Source: Sphaerimonospora thailandensis
GTDB taxonomy: Bacteria > Actinomycetota > Actinomycetes > Streptosporangiales > Streptosporangiaceae
DNA length: 64,000 nucleotides
Assembly (NCBI RefSeq): GCF_016863115.1
Contig: NZ_BOOG01000042.1
Span: 1 to 64,000, forward strand
Direction: 5' to 3'
Positions 8,769-17,733 of the stretch are shown piece after piece (position 1 is the first letter of the stretch; each line of letters begins with the position of its first letter). The notes beneath the pieces were generated by a model. That model saw only the letters and a list, made by a program, of their open reading frames with translations, made no database searches and had not been told where the DNA came from. The translations under genes were made by a program, and so were the position numbers.

Positions 8769-9371
8769 TCACGCGCCCGACAGGGAATCGAACCCGACAT
8801 CAACCGGAACCGGGCCGTCCAGCGACAATCGGCGGGTGTGGAGGCACACCAGGTGGTACCTGCCTTCCGACAGGCGGTACTCCTCGATCAACTCCACTCC
8901 GTCGAGGGCCTCGTTCAGAAACACGATCAGATACACCGGGATCCCCGCCGCGGCGTAGGCGGCCTTCTTGTCGACCGTATCCGTCCGAAACGAGCTCTCC
9001 GGTGACACGATCTCCACAACCAGCACCACGTCACTGGCATACAAGCGTCGATCATCCGGCAGGCATCGATAGACGGTCACATCCGGACGTCGCAGATTCA
9101 ACGGAACGTCACTGATCCGCACGTCGACGTCCGTCTCCACCATCAGGCACGGCTGAGGTTTACGTCCCTGCTCCAGCACCGCCGCCAAGCGTCGTCCCAC
9201 ACGGTTGTGCAGCCGCGAGGGACTCTCACACTTGACGATGTGACCGTCGATCACCTCGATGGTCCGGCAGAAGTCCTCCGGCAGCGCCGCGTACTCCTCC
9301 GCCGAGATCTGCGCCGGAATCCACCGGTACCAATCTTCAGGAGCGCCGCTCGACATCGTTATCACCGCCAC
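8769..9371 (-). CDS. Uma2-family putative endonuclease (DUF820)
   Basis: 200 residues of the PD-(D/E)XK-like Uma2 family. Core motifs seen are the N-terminal EVIDGHIV, the catalytic RRPDVTVY, then VVEIVSPESSFRTDTVDKKAAYAAAGIPVYLIV. Such proteins are abundant in actinomycetes and cyanobacteria; their biological role is unknown. GTG at 9371 has a GGGAG sequence upstream; ATG at 9356 is the alternative. The gene stands alone between two noncoding stretches. Confidence 0.85.
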   Translation of the reverse strand: MAVITMSSGAPEDWYRWIPAQISAEEYAALPEDFCRTIEVIDGHIVKCESPSRLHNRVGRRLAAVLEQGRKPQPCLMVETDVDVRISDVPLNLRRPDVTVYRCLPDDRRLYASDVVLVVEIVSPESSFRTDTVDKKAAYAAAGIPVYLIVFLNEALDGVELIEEYRLSEGRYHLVCLHTRRLSLDGPVPVDVGFDSLSGA

Positions 9372-9689
9372 CCAACTCCCAGACCACGCCCACCGAAGGA
9401 GAGCGGATCAGACCTCTTCCAACCCTTAAACGTTGCGACCACCGGCGAGGCTCCGGCCGTGAAAAGCCCCGGTCAGCCGAAGACAGCCTAACTCAGCGAC
9501 ACCGGACAGAACGATCACAGCCGACGGAGGGGGAGCGCCCGCGAACAGACTACTTGACATAATGTCCATTATCGCGCATCGCGTGATGCCTCCGGGAGAG
9601 GGGAGAAACCCGGTCCTGCGCCCGGTTCGGCCCAGACGTCAATCCGTTCATCTTTGGCCACCCGATGGGCGGAGTCGTACGATCACAGA
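9372..9689. other. Intergenic region with a palindrome (ATAATG-TC-CATTAT at 9559-9572)
   Basis: 318 bases separate the divergent Uma2 and L7/L12-like genes. At 9554-9559 there is a consensus -35 hexamer TTGACA, and overlapping its last base is the inverted repeat ATAATG-TC-CATTAT. A convincing -10 was not found at the expected distance. The palindrome is AT-rich in a GC-rich background and probably binds a regulator that acts on the plus-strand gene. Confidence 0.45.
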
Positions 9690-10148
9690 GTGGTTGGATT
9701 AGGGACCTTTGAAGTTCTTTTCCTGTTACTCGGCGGCCTCGTGCTCGGAGCGGTGATCTTTGTGATCTTCGCCGCCGTCCGAGCGGGGGCACGGCCCGGC
9801 GGGCAGCTCGCCTGGCGGACGCCGGGCCTGTTGCCGCCCATTCCGGCCCACGTACAGCACGAGGTGCGGGAAATGTGGGCGGCCGGCCGGAAGATCGAGG
9901 CGATCAAGCTCATCCGGGAACGCACCGGGCTCGGCCTCAAAGAGGCGAAGATGATCGCGGAAACCCTGGGAGCCGGCCAGGCCGTGCCCGTCCACCCGGC
10001 AGGGTCCGCCCACCTCGCCGCACCCGATCTGGCGACGCGGGTACGCGAGCTCAAGGCGGCCGGCCGCATCGAACAGGCCGTGTTCCTGGTGCGCGGCGAA
10101 ACCGGAATGGGACAAACCGAGGCTGAAGCATTCGTAAACACGCTCTAG
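9690..10148 (+). CDS. Membrane-anchored protein with two L7/L12 C-terminal-domain-like repeats
   Basis: About 152 residues. One TM helix lies near residues 6-30. Two copies of a motif follow, at about 56-93 (REMWAAGRKIEAIKLIRERT, then GLGLKEAKMI) and 113-150 (RELKAAGRIEQAVFLVRGET, then GMGQTEAE). This motif matches the ribosomal protein L7/L12 C-terminal domain, the part that contacts translation factors. The protein is not ribosomal L7/L12: it lacks the dimerisation domain and is membrane-anchored. Function unknown. GTG at 9690 is preferred over TTG at 9654. Confidence 0.75.
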   Translation: MVGLGTFEVLFLLLGGLVLGAVIFVIFAAVRAGARPGGQLAWRTPGLLPPIPAHVQHEVREMWAAGRKIEAIKLIRERTGLGLKEAKMIAETLGAGQAVPVHPAGSAHLAAPDLATRVRELKAAGRIEQAVFLVRGETGMGQTEAEAFVNTL

Positions 10149-10330
10149 ACGTCATATCGGACAGAAGGTGAATTCTGTCGGGTATCGGGCACTTCTCCTC
10201 ACTGGCGGCGCAGCATGCCAGCTGCACAAGCCCTGTTGTCCATCACCCGAGCGTCCATCTGCCCTCAAAGGTGAACGGTTCACCGCACACCGGGGGCTTA
10301 CTGTCGGTCGTGATCGGTACTGTGTAGATC
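10149..10330. other. Intergenic region before the recombinase gene
   Basis: 182 bases with no gene. I looked for an attachment site (a repeat shared with another part of the window) and found none. Confidence 0.4.
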
Positions 10331-11404
10331 ATGCTGCCCGCCCAGATGAACCGACTGACCGTGCAGGAGGCCGCCGACCGCTACGTGGAGCTGGTCCGGG
10401 CCAGGACACTGACCGGGGCCCTCTCCCCCGCCACCGCCGAAGTGTACGCACGGGACGTCGCCACGTTCGTACGCCTGGCCGGCCCGGAGCGGGTGCTCGA
10501 CGACCTGACCGGTGAGGACATCGACGCAGCCCTGCTGGCCTTCGCCCGCAAACCAGACGAAAGACGCACAACAACGGCCCAACCACCCAGGCGCGACGCA
10601 CCCGGAAAAGGGCTGCAGAGCGCGGCGTCGCAGGCGCGGTTCCGCCGATCGGTGTCCGCGCTTTTCAAACATGCGGCGGTCGCGGGGTGGGTGCATCTCA
10701 ACCCGATGGCGGCCTCGTCTGTGACGGCACGGGAACGCGGCGGGCTGCGCCCGGAGCGCCGCGCCCTGACCAGGGAGCAGGCCGAGGGGTTGATCCAGGC
10801 TGCCCGATCCCCCGCCGCCGAGGCCGGCCCGGCGAAGCCGAAGCGGCGGGACCAGCGGACCGAGGTGCGCGACGCGCTGATCGTACTGCTGCTGGTCACG
10901 CTCGGACCGAGGGTGTCGGAGCTGGTCCGGGCCAACGTGGAGGACTTCTACACCAACGACGGGGTGCGCTACTGGCGGATCTTCGGCAAGGGCGGGCGGA
11001 CGAGGGACGTCCCCCTCCCACAGGACGTCGCCCTGCTACTCGACGCCTACCTTCAGGCACGGCCGGGCGGCGGGGACGACAAGGCGCTGCTGCTGTCGTG
11101 GCGCGGACGCAGGCTGGCACGCGGTGACGTACAGGCGGTGATCGACCGGGTGCAGCAGCGGGTGGAGCCCGGGCAGCGCCGCGATGTGACCCCGCACGGC
11201 TTACGGCACACGACCGCCACGCACCTGCTGGCCGACGGCACCGACATGGACGCGGTGCGCCGGGTGCTGGGCCACAGCGACCTGTCGACTCTCGGCCGCT
11301 ACCGCGACGAGTTGCCCGGTGAACTGGAGGCGGCGATGAACTTCCACCCCCTGCTCCGCCGCAACGCCACCCGGCCAGGCGCGGACGATTCCGGCGAGAG
11401 CTGA
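10331..11404 (+). CDS. Tyrosine recombinase (XerC/D-like phage integrase family)
   Basis: 357 residues with an N-terminal SAM-like core-binding domain (about 10-130) and a C-terminal catalytic domain. The active-site set is complete: R194 (LGPRVSEL), K220 (FGKGGRTR), H289 and R292 (HGLRHT), H315 (LGHSD) and nucleophile Y324 (GRYRDE). A ~25-residue insert rich in Arg, Pro and Thr (about 76-98) interrupts the N-terminal domain. No excisionase, tRNA or other mobile-element gene is nearby. It could be a stand-alone Xer-like recombinase or the remnant of an integrated element. ATG at 10346 is an alternative start. Confidence 0.88.
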   Translation: MLPAQMNRLTVQEAADRYVELVRARTLTGALSPATAEVYARDVATFVRLAGPERVLDDLTGEDIDAALLAFARKPDERRTTTAQPPRRDAPGKGLQSAASQARFRRSVSALFKHAAVAGWVHLNPMAASSVTARERGGLRPERRALTREQAEGLIQAARSPAAEAGPAKPKRRDQRTEVRDALIVLLLVTLGPRVSELVRANVEDFYTNDGVRYWRIFGKGGRTRDVPLPQDVALLLDAYLQARPGGGDDKALLLSWRGRRLARGDVQAVIDRVQQRVEPGQRRDVTPHGLRHTTATHLLADGTDMDAVRRVLGHSDLSTLGRYRDELPGELEAAMNFHPLLRRNATRPGADDSGES

Positions 11405-11464
11405 AAGCCGCGCGTGCGGCGAACGTTTCCGCCGGCTCCGTCCGGCCTGAGAGAATCGCTGCTT

Positions 11465-12166
11465 GTGATCAGGGCAATTCTGTTCGACCTCGACGAGACC
11501 CTCTTCGACCACCGCGATGCGGTTGCCCACGGCGTCACCTGCTGGACCGAGTCGATCTCCCCCGGCCATAAACTGCTGGCGCAGACCCCCTCGCTGTGGC
11601 GGGAACTGGAGGACAAGCACCTGCCTGCCTGGCATTCCGGGGAGTGCTCCTTCGAGGAGCAGCGGCGCAGGCGCCTGCGGGAGTTCTGCGTACGGCTCGG
11701 CCTGCCCGTGCCGCCGAATCTGGATGCGGCGTTCGCTGACTTCCTCACGCATTATGAGACCGCCTGGGCGGCCTTCCCCGACGCCGCGCCGGTGCTGGAC
11801 GTCCTCCGCGACAGCGGCCGGGGGCTGACGCTGGCCGTGCTGACCAACGGGGTGCCCGTGCAGCAGGAGGCCAAGCTGCGCCGCCTCGGGTTGCTGGACC
11901 GGCTCGACCCGGTGCTGACGCCCGACTCGCTCGGCGGCCGTTTCAAGCCGGAGCCGGAGTGCTACCTGCGGGCTGCCGCGAAGTTGGGCCTGCGCCCGGA
12001 TGAGGTGCTGCTCGTGGGCGACAATCTCGAACTCGACGCGATCGGCCCGACCCGGGTCGGCATGCACGGCGTCTGGCTGGACCGCCACCGCACCGGCCTG
12101 CGCGTGCCCGCTCCGGTCGTCACGATTGGCACGCTGACCGAACTGCCGGGCGTCGTCAATCGGTGA
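11465..12166 (+). CDS. HAD-family hydrolase (phosphatase)
   Basis: About 233 residues of the haloacid dehalogenase superfamily. Motif I FDLDETLFD supplies the nucleophile Asp8 and Asp10, motif II is LTNG, the motif III Lys is in GRFKPEPE, and motif IV is LLVGDNLELD. The helical cap sits between motifs I and II, as in the YjjG/pyrimidine-nucleotidase-like subgroup. The substrate is probably a small phosphorylated metabolite. GTG at 11465 directly precedes the first strand; an in-frame GTG at 11414 is less likely. The end overlaps the convergent GNAT gene by 11 bases. Confidence 0.85.
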   Translation: MIRAILFDLDETLFDHRDAVAHGVTCWTESISPGHKLLAQTPSLWRELEDKHLPAWHSGECSFEEQRRRRLREFCVRLGLPVPPNLDAAFADFLTHYETAWAAFPDAAPVLDVLRDSGRGLTLAVLTNGVPVQQEAKLRRLGLLDRLDPVLTPDSLGGRFKPEPECYLRAAAKLGLRPDEVLLVGDNLELDAIGPTRVGMHGVWLDRHRTGLRVPAPVVTIGTLTELPGVVNR

Positions 12167-12932
12167 CGACCCTGGATGACGCGACGCGCCGACGGGCGAA
12201 ACCGAGCCGCTCATAGACGCCGATGGCGGTGTCGTTCCAGTCGTCCACCATCAGCGCCGCCCTGCCGTGCTCGGCCAGCAGCGCCTCGGTGACGAACCGG
12301 CAGACCCGCTCCCCCAGGCCACGCCGGCGGGCCCGTACGGCCGTCGCCACCCCGGCGATCAGGCCGACGCCCGGCGCGGACCAGGCATCGGCCGCGACGG
12401 CGAGCAGTTCGCCCCCGCTGCCGCGGATACCCGCCCAGCGGTGCACCCCGGCCAGGCCCGGAACGGCATAAGAGTCGGGATGGGCCGTTGTGAGCAGGTC
12501 CGCCACGCCGGGTTCGTCGTCGCCGTCCAACCATCCCGCCCGCTCGTACGGCTCCCGGGCGGACGGCTCCCGGGCGGGCGGTCCGAGTGCGTACGGCTCG
12601 GGCGGCTTGCGCGTCACCATCCAGGAGAAATTGGCTGAAAAGTGGATCTTCTCGATCTTCTGTGTCACTTCACGGACGACATCGGCGTCACCGAACGGCC
12701 GGAACGACGGACCCACCTCGGCCAGGGCATGCCGTACCAGCGGGATGGCGTGGGCGGCGCCGCCCCGGATGGCGAGCCGGTCGCCGCGAGCGATCTGTGG
12801 GCCGGCCACGGCGACGGCGTCGCCGTACGCCCAGGCCCGAACGCCGGGTTTCATGCCCTGGGCCGCCCACACGATCAGGTCATCGTCATCGGAGGCGGCC
12901 ACGACATCCTCGATGCCCGTCAACTCCCGCAC
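12156..12932 (-). CDS. GNAT-family N-acetyltransferase
   Basis: 258 residues. The C-terminal GNAT core shows the acetyl-CoA-binding segment VATAVRARRRGLGERVCRFVTEAL and the downstream AIGVYERLGFARRR. The N-terminal half is a degenerate second GNAT-like domain, common in this two-domain subgroup. The acceptor substrate is unknown. It starts 7 bases after the purB stop on the same strand and may be co-transcribed with it. Confidence 0.8.
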   Translation of the reverse strand: MRELTGIEDVVAASDDDDLIVWAAQGMKPGVRAWAYGDAVAVAGPQIARGDRLAIRGGAAHAIPLVRHALAEVGPSFRPFGDADVVREVTQKIEKIHFSANFSWMVTRKPPEPYALGPPAREPSAREPYERAGWLDGDDEPGVADLLTTAHPDSYAVPGLAGVHRWAGIRGSGGELLAVAADAWSAPGVGLIAGVATAVRARRRGLGERVCRFVTEALLAEHGRAALMVDDWNDTAIGVYERLGFARRRVASSRVVTD

Positions 12933-12939
12933 CGCGGGC

Positions 12940-14367
12940 TCAGAGGATGGCGCCGGGGGTGTAGGCGGCGGCCTCGGGATGGCGTGCGGCGATCTCGCCG
13001 ATTCGCCCGGTGAGCTCGGCCACCTGGGCGGCGGCGCCGCCGGTGAAGGAGATCCGGTCGGCGAGCAGGGCGTCCAGCTCGGCCCGGCCGAGGGGGAAGC
13101 GGGAGTCGGCCGCGAGCCGGTCCAGCAGTTCGTTGGCGGCGCCCCGTGACCGCATGGCCAGCGCCGAGGCGACGGCGTGCTCCTTGATGATCTCGTGGGC
13201 GGTCTCCCGGCCGACGCCGGCCCGCACCGCTGCCATCAGCATCTTGGTGGTGGCCAGGAACGGCAGGTAGCGGTTCAGCTCGGCCTCGATGACGGCGGGG
13301 AACGCGCCGAACTCGTCGAGCACGGTCAGCATCGTCTCGATCAGGCCGTCGAAGGCGAAGAACGCGTCGGGCAGGGCGACCCGGCGGACCACCGAGCAGG
13401 ACACGTCACCCTCGTTCCACTGGTCTCCGGCGAGTTCCCCGGCCATCGAGGCGTACCCGCGCAGGACGACGGTCAGGCCGTTGACACGCTCGCAGGAGCG
13501 GGTGTTCATCTTGTGCGGCATCGCCGACGAGCCGACCTGGCCCTCGGCGAACCCCTCGGTGACCAGCTCGTGCCCGGCCATCAGCCGGATCGTCTTGGCC
13601 AGCGACGACGGCGCGGCGGCCAGTTGCACCAGCAGCGTGAGTACGTCGTAGTCGAGCGAACGCGGGTAGACCTGTCCGACGCTGGTGAAGCGCCGGGCGA
13701 AGCCGAGATGGGCGGCGACCCGGTCCTCCAGCTGCGCCAGCCGCTCCTGTGAGCCGAGCAGGTCCAGCATGTCCTGGGCGGTGCCGACCGGGCCCTTGAT
13801 CCCGCGCAGGGGGTAGCGCTCCAGCAGGCCTTCCAGCCGCGCGTACGCCACCAGCAGCTCGTCGGCCGCGGTCGCGAAGCGCTTGCCGAGGGTGGTCGCC
13901 TGCGCGGCGACGTTATGGGAGCGGCCGGCCATGACGGTGGCGGCGTGCTCGCCGGCCAGCCTGCCGAGCCGGGCGAGCAGCGCGACGACCCGGTCGCGGA
14001 CCAGCAGCAGGCTGTCGCGGATCTGCAGTTGCTCGACGTTCTCGGTCAGGTCGCGGGAGGTCATGCCCTTGTGCACGTGTTCGTGGCCGGCGAGCGCGTT
14101 GAACTCCTCGATGCGGGCCTTCACGTCGTGCCGGGTGACGCGTTCGCGTTCGGCGATGGCGGCCAGGTCGACGAGGTCGGCGACCTTCTCGTAGTCGGCG
14201 ATCGCCTGGCCGGGCACGGCGATCCCGAGGTCGGCCTGGACCTTGAGCACCGCGAGCCACAGCCTGCGCTCCAGCACGATCTTGTGCTGCGGGGACCACA
14301 GGCGGGCCAGCTCCGGCGAGGCGTAGCGGGCGGCCAGGACATTCGGGATACGCGGCTTGACACTCAC
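12940..14367 (-). CDS. purB: Adenylosuccinate lyase
   Basis: 475 residues. It cleaves SAICAR to AICAR and adenylosuccinate to AMP with release of fumarate (two steps of purine synthesis, cytoplasmic homotetramer). The fumarase/aspartase superfamily signature SSAMPHKMNTRSCERV with its catalytic loop is intact, as are TSRDLTENVEQLQIRDS and GPVGTAQDML. GTG at 14367 (VSVKPRIPNVLAARYAS) is preferred because it matches the usual N-terminus. The gene is followed at once by a GNAT gene. Confidence 0.95.
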   Translation of the reverse strand: MSVKPRIPNVLAARYASPELARLWSPQHKIVLERRLWLAVLKVQADLGIAVPGQAIADYEKVADLVDLAAIAERERVTRHDVKARIEEFNALAGHEHVHKGMTSRDLTENVEQLQIRDSLLLVRDRVVALLARLGRLAGEHAATVMAGRSHNVAAQATTLGKRFATAADELLVAYARLEGLLERYPLRGIKGPVGTAQDMLDLLGSQERLAQLEDRVAAHLGFARRFTSVGQVYPRSLDYDVLTLLVQLAAAPSSLAKTIRLMAGHELVTEGFAEGQVGSSAMPHKMNTRSCERVNGLTVVLRGYASMAGELAGDQWNEGDVSCSVVRRVALPDAFFAFDGLIETMLTVLDEFGAFPAVIEAELNRYLPFLATTKMLMAAVRAGVGRETAHEIIKEHAVASALAMRSRGAANELLDRLAADSRFPLGRAELDALLADRISFTGGAAAQVAELTGRIGEIAARHPEAAAYTPGAIL

Positions 14368-14438
14368 GTTGGCACAGTCTATTGGCCGCCCTCTCACTGC
14401 TGTCATCGGGCGTTCCCCGGATGAGAACGCCCACGATC

Positions 14439-14489
14439 CGCGACCGCGCCGACCGCTCCTGACAGAGCGATGCGGTCAGCGCGGTCGCG
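14439..14489 (-). terminator. Rho-independent-type hairpin downstream of the RND gene
   Basis: An 18-bp stem with one mismatch (14439-14456 with 14472-14489) and a 15-base loop lies just after the stop of the minus-strand RND gene and before purB. No U-tract follows, as is usual in high-GC actinomycetes. Confidence 0.6.
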
Positions 14490-14496
14490 GCGGTTG

Positions 14497-17400
14497 TCAC
14501 TTGACCGGGGTGAGGGATTTCTCGTCGTAGATCGTCACCTCGGGGCCGTCCGCCCGGGTCTTGGGCGTACGGCGCTTCCGCAGCCGTTCCTTGGTGCGCT
14601 CGACCATCGTGTACAGGGTCGGCACCAGGACCAGCGTGAGCAGGGTCGAGGAGATCAGGCCGCCGATGACGACGATGGCCAGCGGCTGGGAGATGAAACC
14701 GCCGGAACCGGTCACGCCGAGCGCCATCGGGGTCAGCGCGCAGATCGTCGCGATCGCGGTCATCAGGATCGGGCGCAGCCGTCGCCGGCCACCCTCCATG
14801 ACGGCCTCCACGATGCCCATCCCCTTGTCCCGGTACTGGTTGACCAGGTCGATCAGCACGATCGCGTTGGTGACCACGATGCCGATGAGCATCAGCATGC
14901 CGATCAGCGCCGGCACGCCGAGAGCGGTGTCGGTGACCAGCAGCAGCCCGAGCGCGCCGGTCGCCGCGAACGGGATCGACACCAACAGGATCAACGGTTG
15001 CACCAGGCTGCGGAACGTCGCCACCATGATCAGGAAGACGATCGCGACGGCCAGCAGCATGGCCAGACCGAGATCGGCGAACGCGTCCTCCTGATCGGCG
15101 CTGGCACCGCCGATCTCGTAGTGCACCCCGGCCGGCAGCTTCATCCCCTTGAGCTTGGCGTCCACCTCCGCGGTGATCGCGCCGAGATCCGCGGCCTCGG
15201 CCCTGCCGGAGACGGTCGCGGTCCGTGTCCCGTCCTGGCGGGTGATCTGCGTCGGGCCCGCGGCCTCCACCACGTCGGCGACGTCACTCAGCTTGGCCAT
15301 GCCGGTCGCCGTCGGCACCTGGACGGCGCGGATCGCGGCCAGGTCGGTGGGCGCGTCACCGCCGCGCAGCACGATGTCGCTGGAGCGGCCGTCGACGTCG
15401 ATCTGGCCGATCGGCGCGCCACGGAAGGCCTGCGCGACGACCTGGCCGATGCCGGCCTCGGTCAGGCCCAGGGCCGCCGCCTTCTCCCGGTCGACGTGGA
15501 CCTCCACCCTCGGCGTGCTGTCTTCCAGGTTTGAGGCGACATCACGCAGGCCTTCGATGCCGGTGAGCGCGTCGCGGACGGAGACGGCCGCGGCCTTCAG
15601 CACGGCGGTGTCGGAACCCCGCAGGATGACCTGGACCTGGTCGGAGTTGAAGCCTCCGCCTCCCCCGCCGACGGTGATGTCGCCGACGCCCGGCACACCC
15701 TTGAGCCGGTCGCGCAGCGTCTGCTCCAGCACCGGGGTGTCGGTCCCTTCGGCGACCGTCACGGAGTACGTCGCGCGGTCGGCGGAGCCGCCCAGTCCGC
15801 CGAGCATCCGGTTTCCGCCGCCGACGGTCACCTGGTAGGACTCCACCCCTGTGAGGGACCCGAGGACCGCTTCGACCTTCTTGGCCGCCGAGTCCGTGGT
15901 GGCCAGATCCGTCCCGGTGGGCATCCGCTGGGTGATCTGCGTGGTGTCCATGCCGGAAGAGTCGAGGAAGTTCGTCTTCAGGTGCGGCGCCAGCGCCATC
16001 GTCCCGGCGAACACCACCAGGCCGATCAGCAGCGTGACCAGCCGCCTGCTGGTGGCGAACCGCAGCACCGGCAGATAGGCCCGTTGCAGGGGGTTGCGCA
16101 GCTCCCGGCGTTCGGCGTCCTCCCGCACCGCCTCGATCTCCTGCGCGGACATCGCGGGCGCCTTCAGGAACCAGTACGCCAGGACCGGGATCACGGTCAG
16201 CGCGACCAGCAGCGAGGCCAGCAGCGCCACGGTCACCGTGACCGCGAACGGGTTGAACAGCTCCCCCACCATGTCGCCGACGAACGCGATCGGCAGGAAC
16301 ACCGCGACCGTGGTCAACGTCGAGGCCGTCACCGCGCCGGACACCTCGCGCACCGCGGTGAGGATGGCGCGGCGTTTCTCCTCGCCGTAGGCGAGGTGCC
16401 GCTTGATGTTCTCCAGCACCACGATCGAGTCGTCGACGACGCGGCCGATGGCGATCGTCAACGCGCCGAGCGTCAGCATGTTGAGCGAGTAGTCGCCCAG
16501 CCACAACGCGATCAGCGCGATGATCACCGACAGTGGGATCGACACCGCGGTGACCAGCGTCGACCGCACCGACAGCAGGAACACCAGGATGACCAGCACG
16601 GCGAACGCCAGGCCGAGCAGGCCCTCGGTGGTGAGGTCCCCGATCGACCGCTCGATGTAGGGGGCCTGGTCGAACACCACGGTCAGCTCGGCCGCGTCGC
16701 CCAGGTCACGGGTCAGGTCGGGAACGGCGTCTCGTACCGCGTGGGAGATCCGTACGGCGTTGCCGTCCGGGGTCATCGTGATCGACACGCCCATGCTGGG
16801 GCGGCCGTTGGTGCGGGTCAGCGACGTGACCGGGGCGTCCTGCACGGCGACCGTGGCGACGTCGCCGAGCTTGACCGGCTTGCTCGGTTTGGCGGGCTTG
16901 GCGCGGGTGCCCGGCTGGGCGGGGGCGGCGGCCGGTGTCAGATACAGGTTCTTCAGGTCGTCGACACTGCCGATGCGGTCTCCGGTCTGCACGGTCAGCG
17001 ACTTACCGTCGTCGGTCAGCGTGCCCGCCGGGATCGTCACGCCGTTGGCGCGCAGCAGATCCGGGATCGCCGCCGGTGACACGCTGGCCAGGACCATCTT
17101 GACCGGATCGGGCGTGATCACGACCTGCTTCTCGTGAGCGCCGCTGACGGCGACGTCGCGGACCCCCTCGATCGTCTGCAGCCGCGGCACCACGGTCTTG
17201 TCGATTTTTCCGGCCGTGCCCTGCTCGTCGCCGCCGTCGCTCACCGCGATGACCATGACCGGGATGTCGTCGGTGCTCCCGGCCACGATCTGCGGGTCGA
17301 CACCGGCCGGAAGCTGAGCCTTGACCCGGCTCACCGCCTGCTGCATCTTGCCGATCACGGCGTCGACGTCGGTGCCGTACTCGTATTTCACCTGGATCTG

Positions 17401-17670
17401 GGCCAGGCCCTCCTTTGAGGTGGAGGTGATGCCGGTGAGCCCCGGGATGCCCTGGAAGCCGTTCTCGATCGGCTTGGTGACCCGCTCTTCGACGATCTCC
17501 GGGGCGGCGCCGGGGTAACTCGCCACCGCGAAAGCGGCGGGGAACTCCAGCGACGGGAAAAGCTGCTGCTTCAGGGAGGGGATCGCGAGAGCGCCGAACA
17601 CGCCCAGCACGAGTGTGATCAATATCACGAGAGTGCGGTTGGCGAGGCTCAGCCTGGCCAGGGAGGTCAT
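14497..17670 (-). CDS. RND-family efflux transporter permease (HAE1/AcrB type)
   Basis: 1057 residues with the duplicated RND architecture: TM1, a large extracytoplasmic loop, TM2-6, then the same again. The proton-relay stretch GALTIAIGRVVDDSIVVLENIKRH (TM4) and its counterpart in the second half are present. Typical AcrB-like sequences include KQQLFPSLEFP and AAPEIVEERVTKPIENGFQGIPG. As the genome looks Gram-positive there is no outer membrane, and no membrane fusion protein or TolC-like gene is adjacent, so it presumably works alone. It is divergent from an SDR gene. ATG at 17670 has AGGAGC upstream. Confidence 0.92.
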   Translation of the reverse strand: MTSLARLSLANRTLVILITLVLGVFGALAIPSLKQQLFPSLEFPAAFAVASYPGAAPEIVEERVTKPIENGFQGIPGLTGITSTSKEGLAQIQVKYEYGTDVDAVIGKMQQAVSRVKAQLPAGVDPQIVAGSTDDIPVMVIAVSDGGDEQGTAGKIDKTVVPRLQTIEGVRDVAVSGAHEKQVVITPDPVKMVLASVSPAAIPDLLRANGVTIPAGTLTDDGKSLTVQTGDRIGSVDDLKNLYLTPAAAPAQPGTRAKPAKPSKPVKLGDVATVAVQDAPVTSLTRTNGRPSMGVSITMTPDGNAVRISHAVRDAVPDLTRDLGDAAELTVVFDQAPYIERSIGDLTTEGLLGLAFAVLVILVFLLSVRSTLVTAVSIPLSVIIALIALWLGDYSLNMLTLGALTIAIGRVVDDSIVVLENIKRHLAYGEEKRRAILTAVREVSGAVTASTLTTVAVFLPIAFVGDMVGELFNPFAVTVTVALLASLLVALTVIPVLAYWFLKAPAMSAQEIEAVREDAERRELRNPLQRAYLPVLRFATSRRLVTLLIGLVVFAGTMALAPHLKTNFLDSSGMDTTQITQRMPTGTDLATTDSAAKKVEAVLGSLTGVESYQVTVGGGNRMLGGLGGSADRATYSVTVAEGTDTPVLEQTLRDRLKGVPGVGDITVGGGGGGFNSDQVQVILRGSDTAVLKAAAVSVRDALTGIEGLRDVASNLEDSTPRVEVHVDREKAAALGLTEAGIGQVVAQAFRGAPIGQIDVDGRSSDIVLRGGDAPTDLAAIRAVQVPTATGMAKLSDVADVVEAAGPTQITRQDGTRTATVSGRAEAADLGAITAEVDAKLKGMKLPAGVHYEIGGASADQEDAFADLGLAMLLAVAIVFLIMVATFRSLVQPLILLVSIPFAATGALGLLLVTDTALGVPALIGMLMLIGIVVTNAIVLIDLVNQYRDKGMGIVEAVMEGGRRRLRPILMTAIATICALTPMALGVTGSGGFISQPLAIVVIGGLISSTLLTLVLVPTLYTMVERTKERLRKRRTPKTRADGPEVTIYDEKSLTPVK

Positions 17671-17733
17671 CGCGGGGAGCTCCTGAGTCGACGACGGGGG
17701 ACGGCCAAACCCTAACTGCTAAGTTCCCGCGGT

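Noticed and set aside
8770-8800. tRNA-like T-arm sequence (GGTTCGATTCCCTG on the minus strand)
   Set aside because: It lies at the C-terminal end of the Uma2 gene; no matching acceptor, D or anticodon arms could be folded upstream, so it is a chance match.
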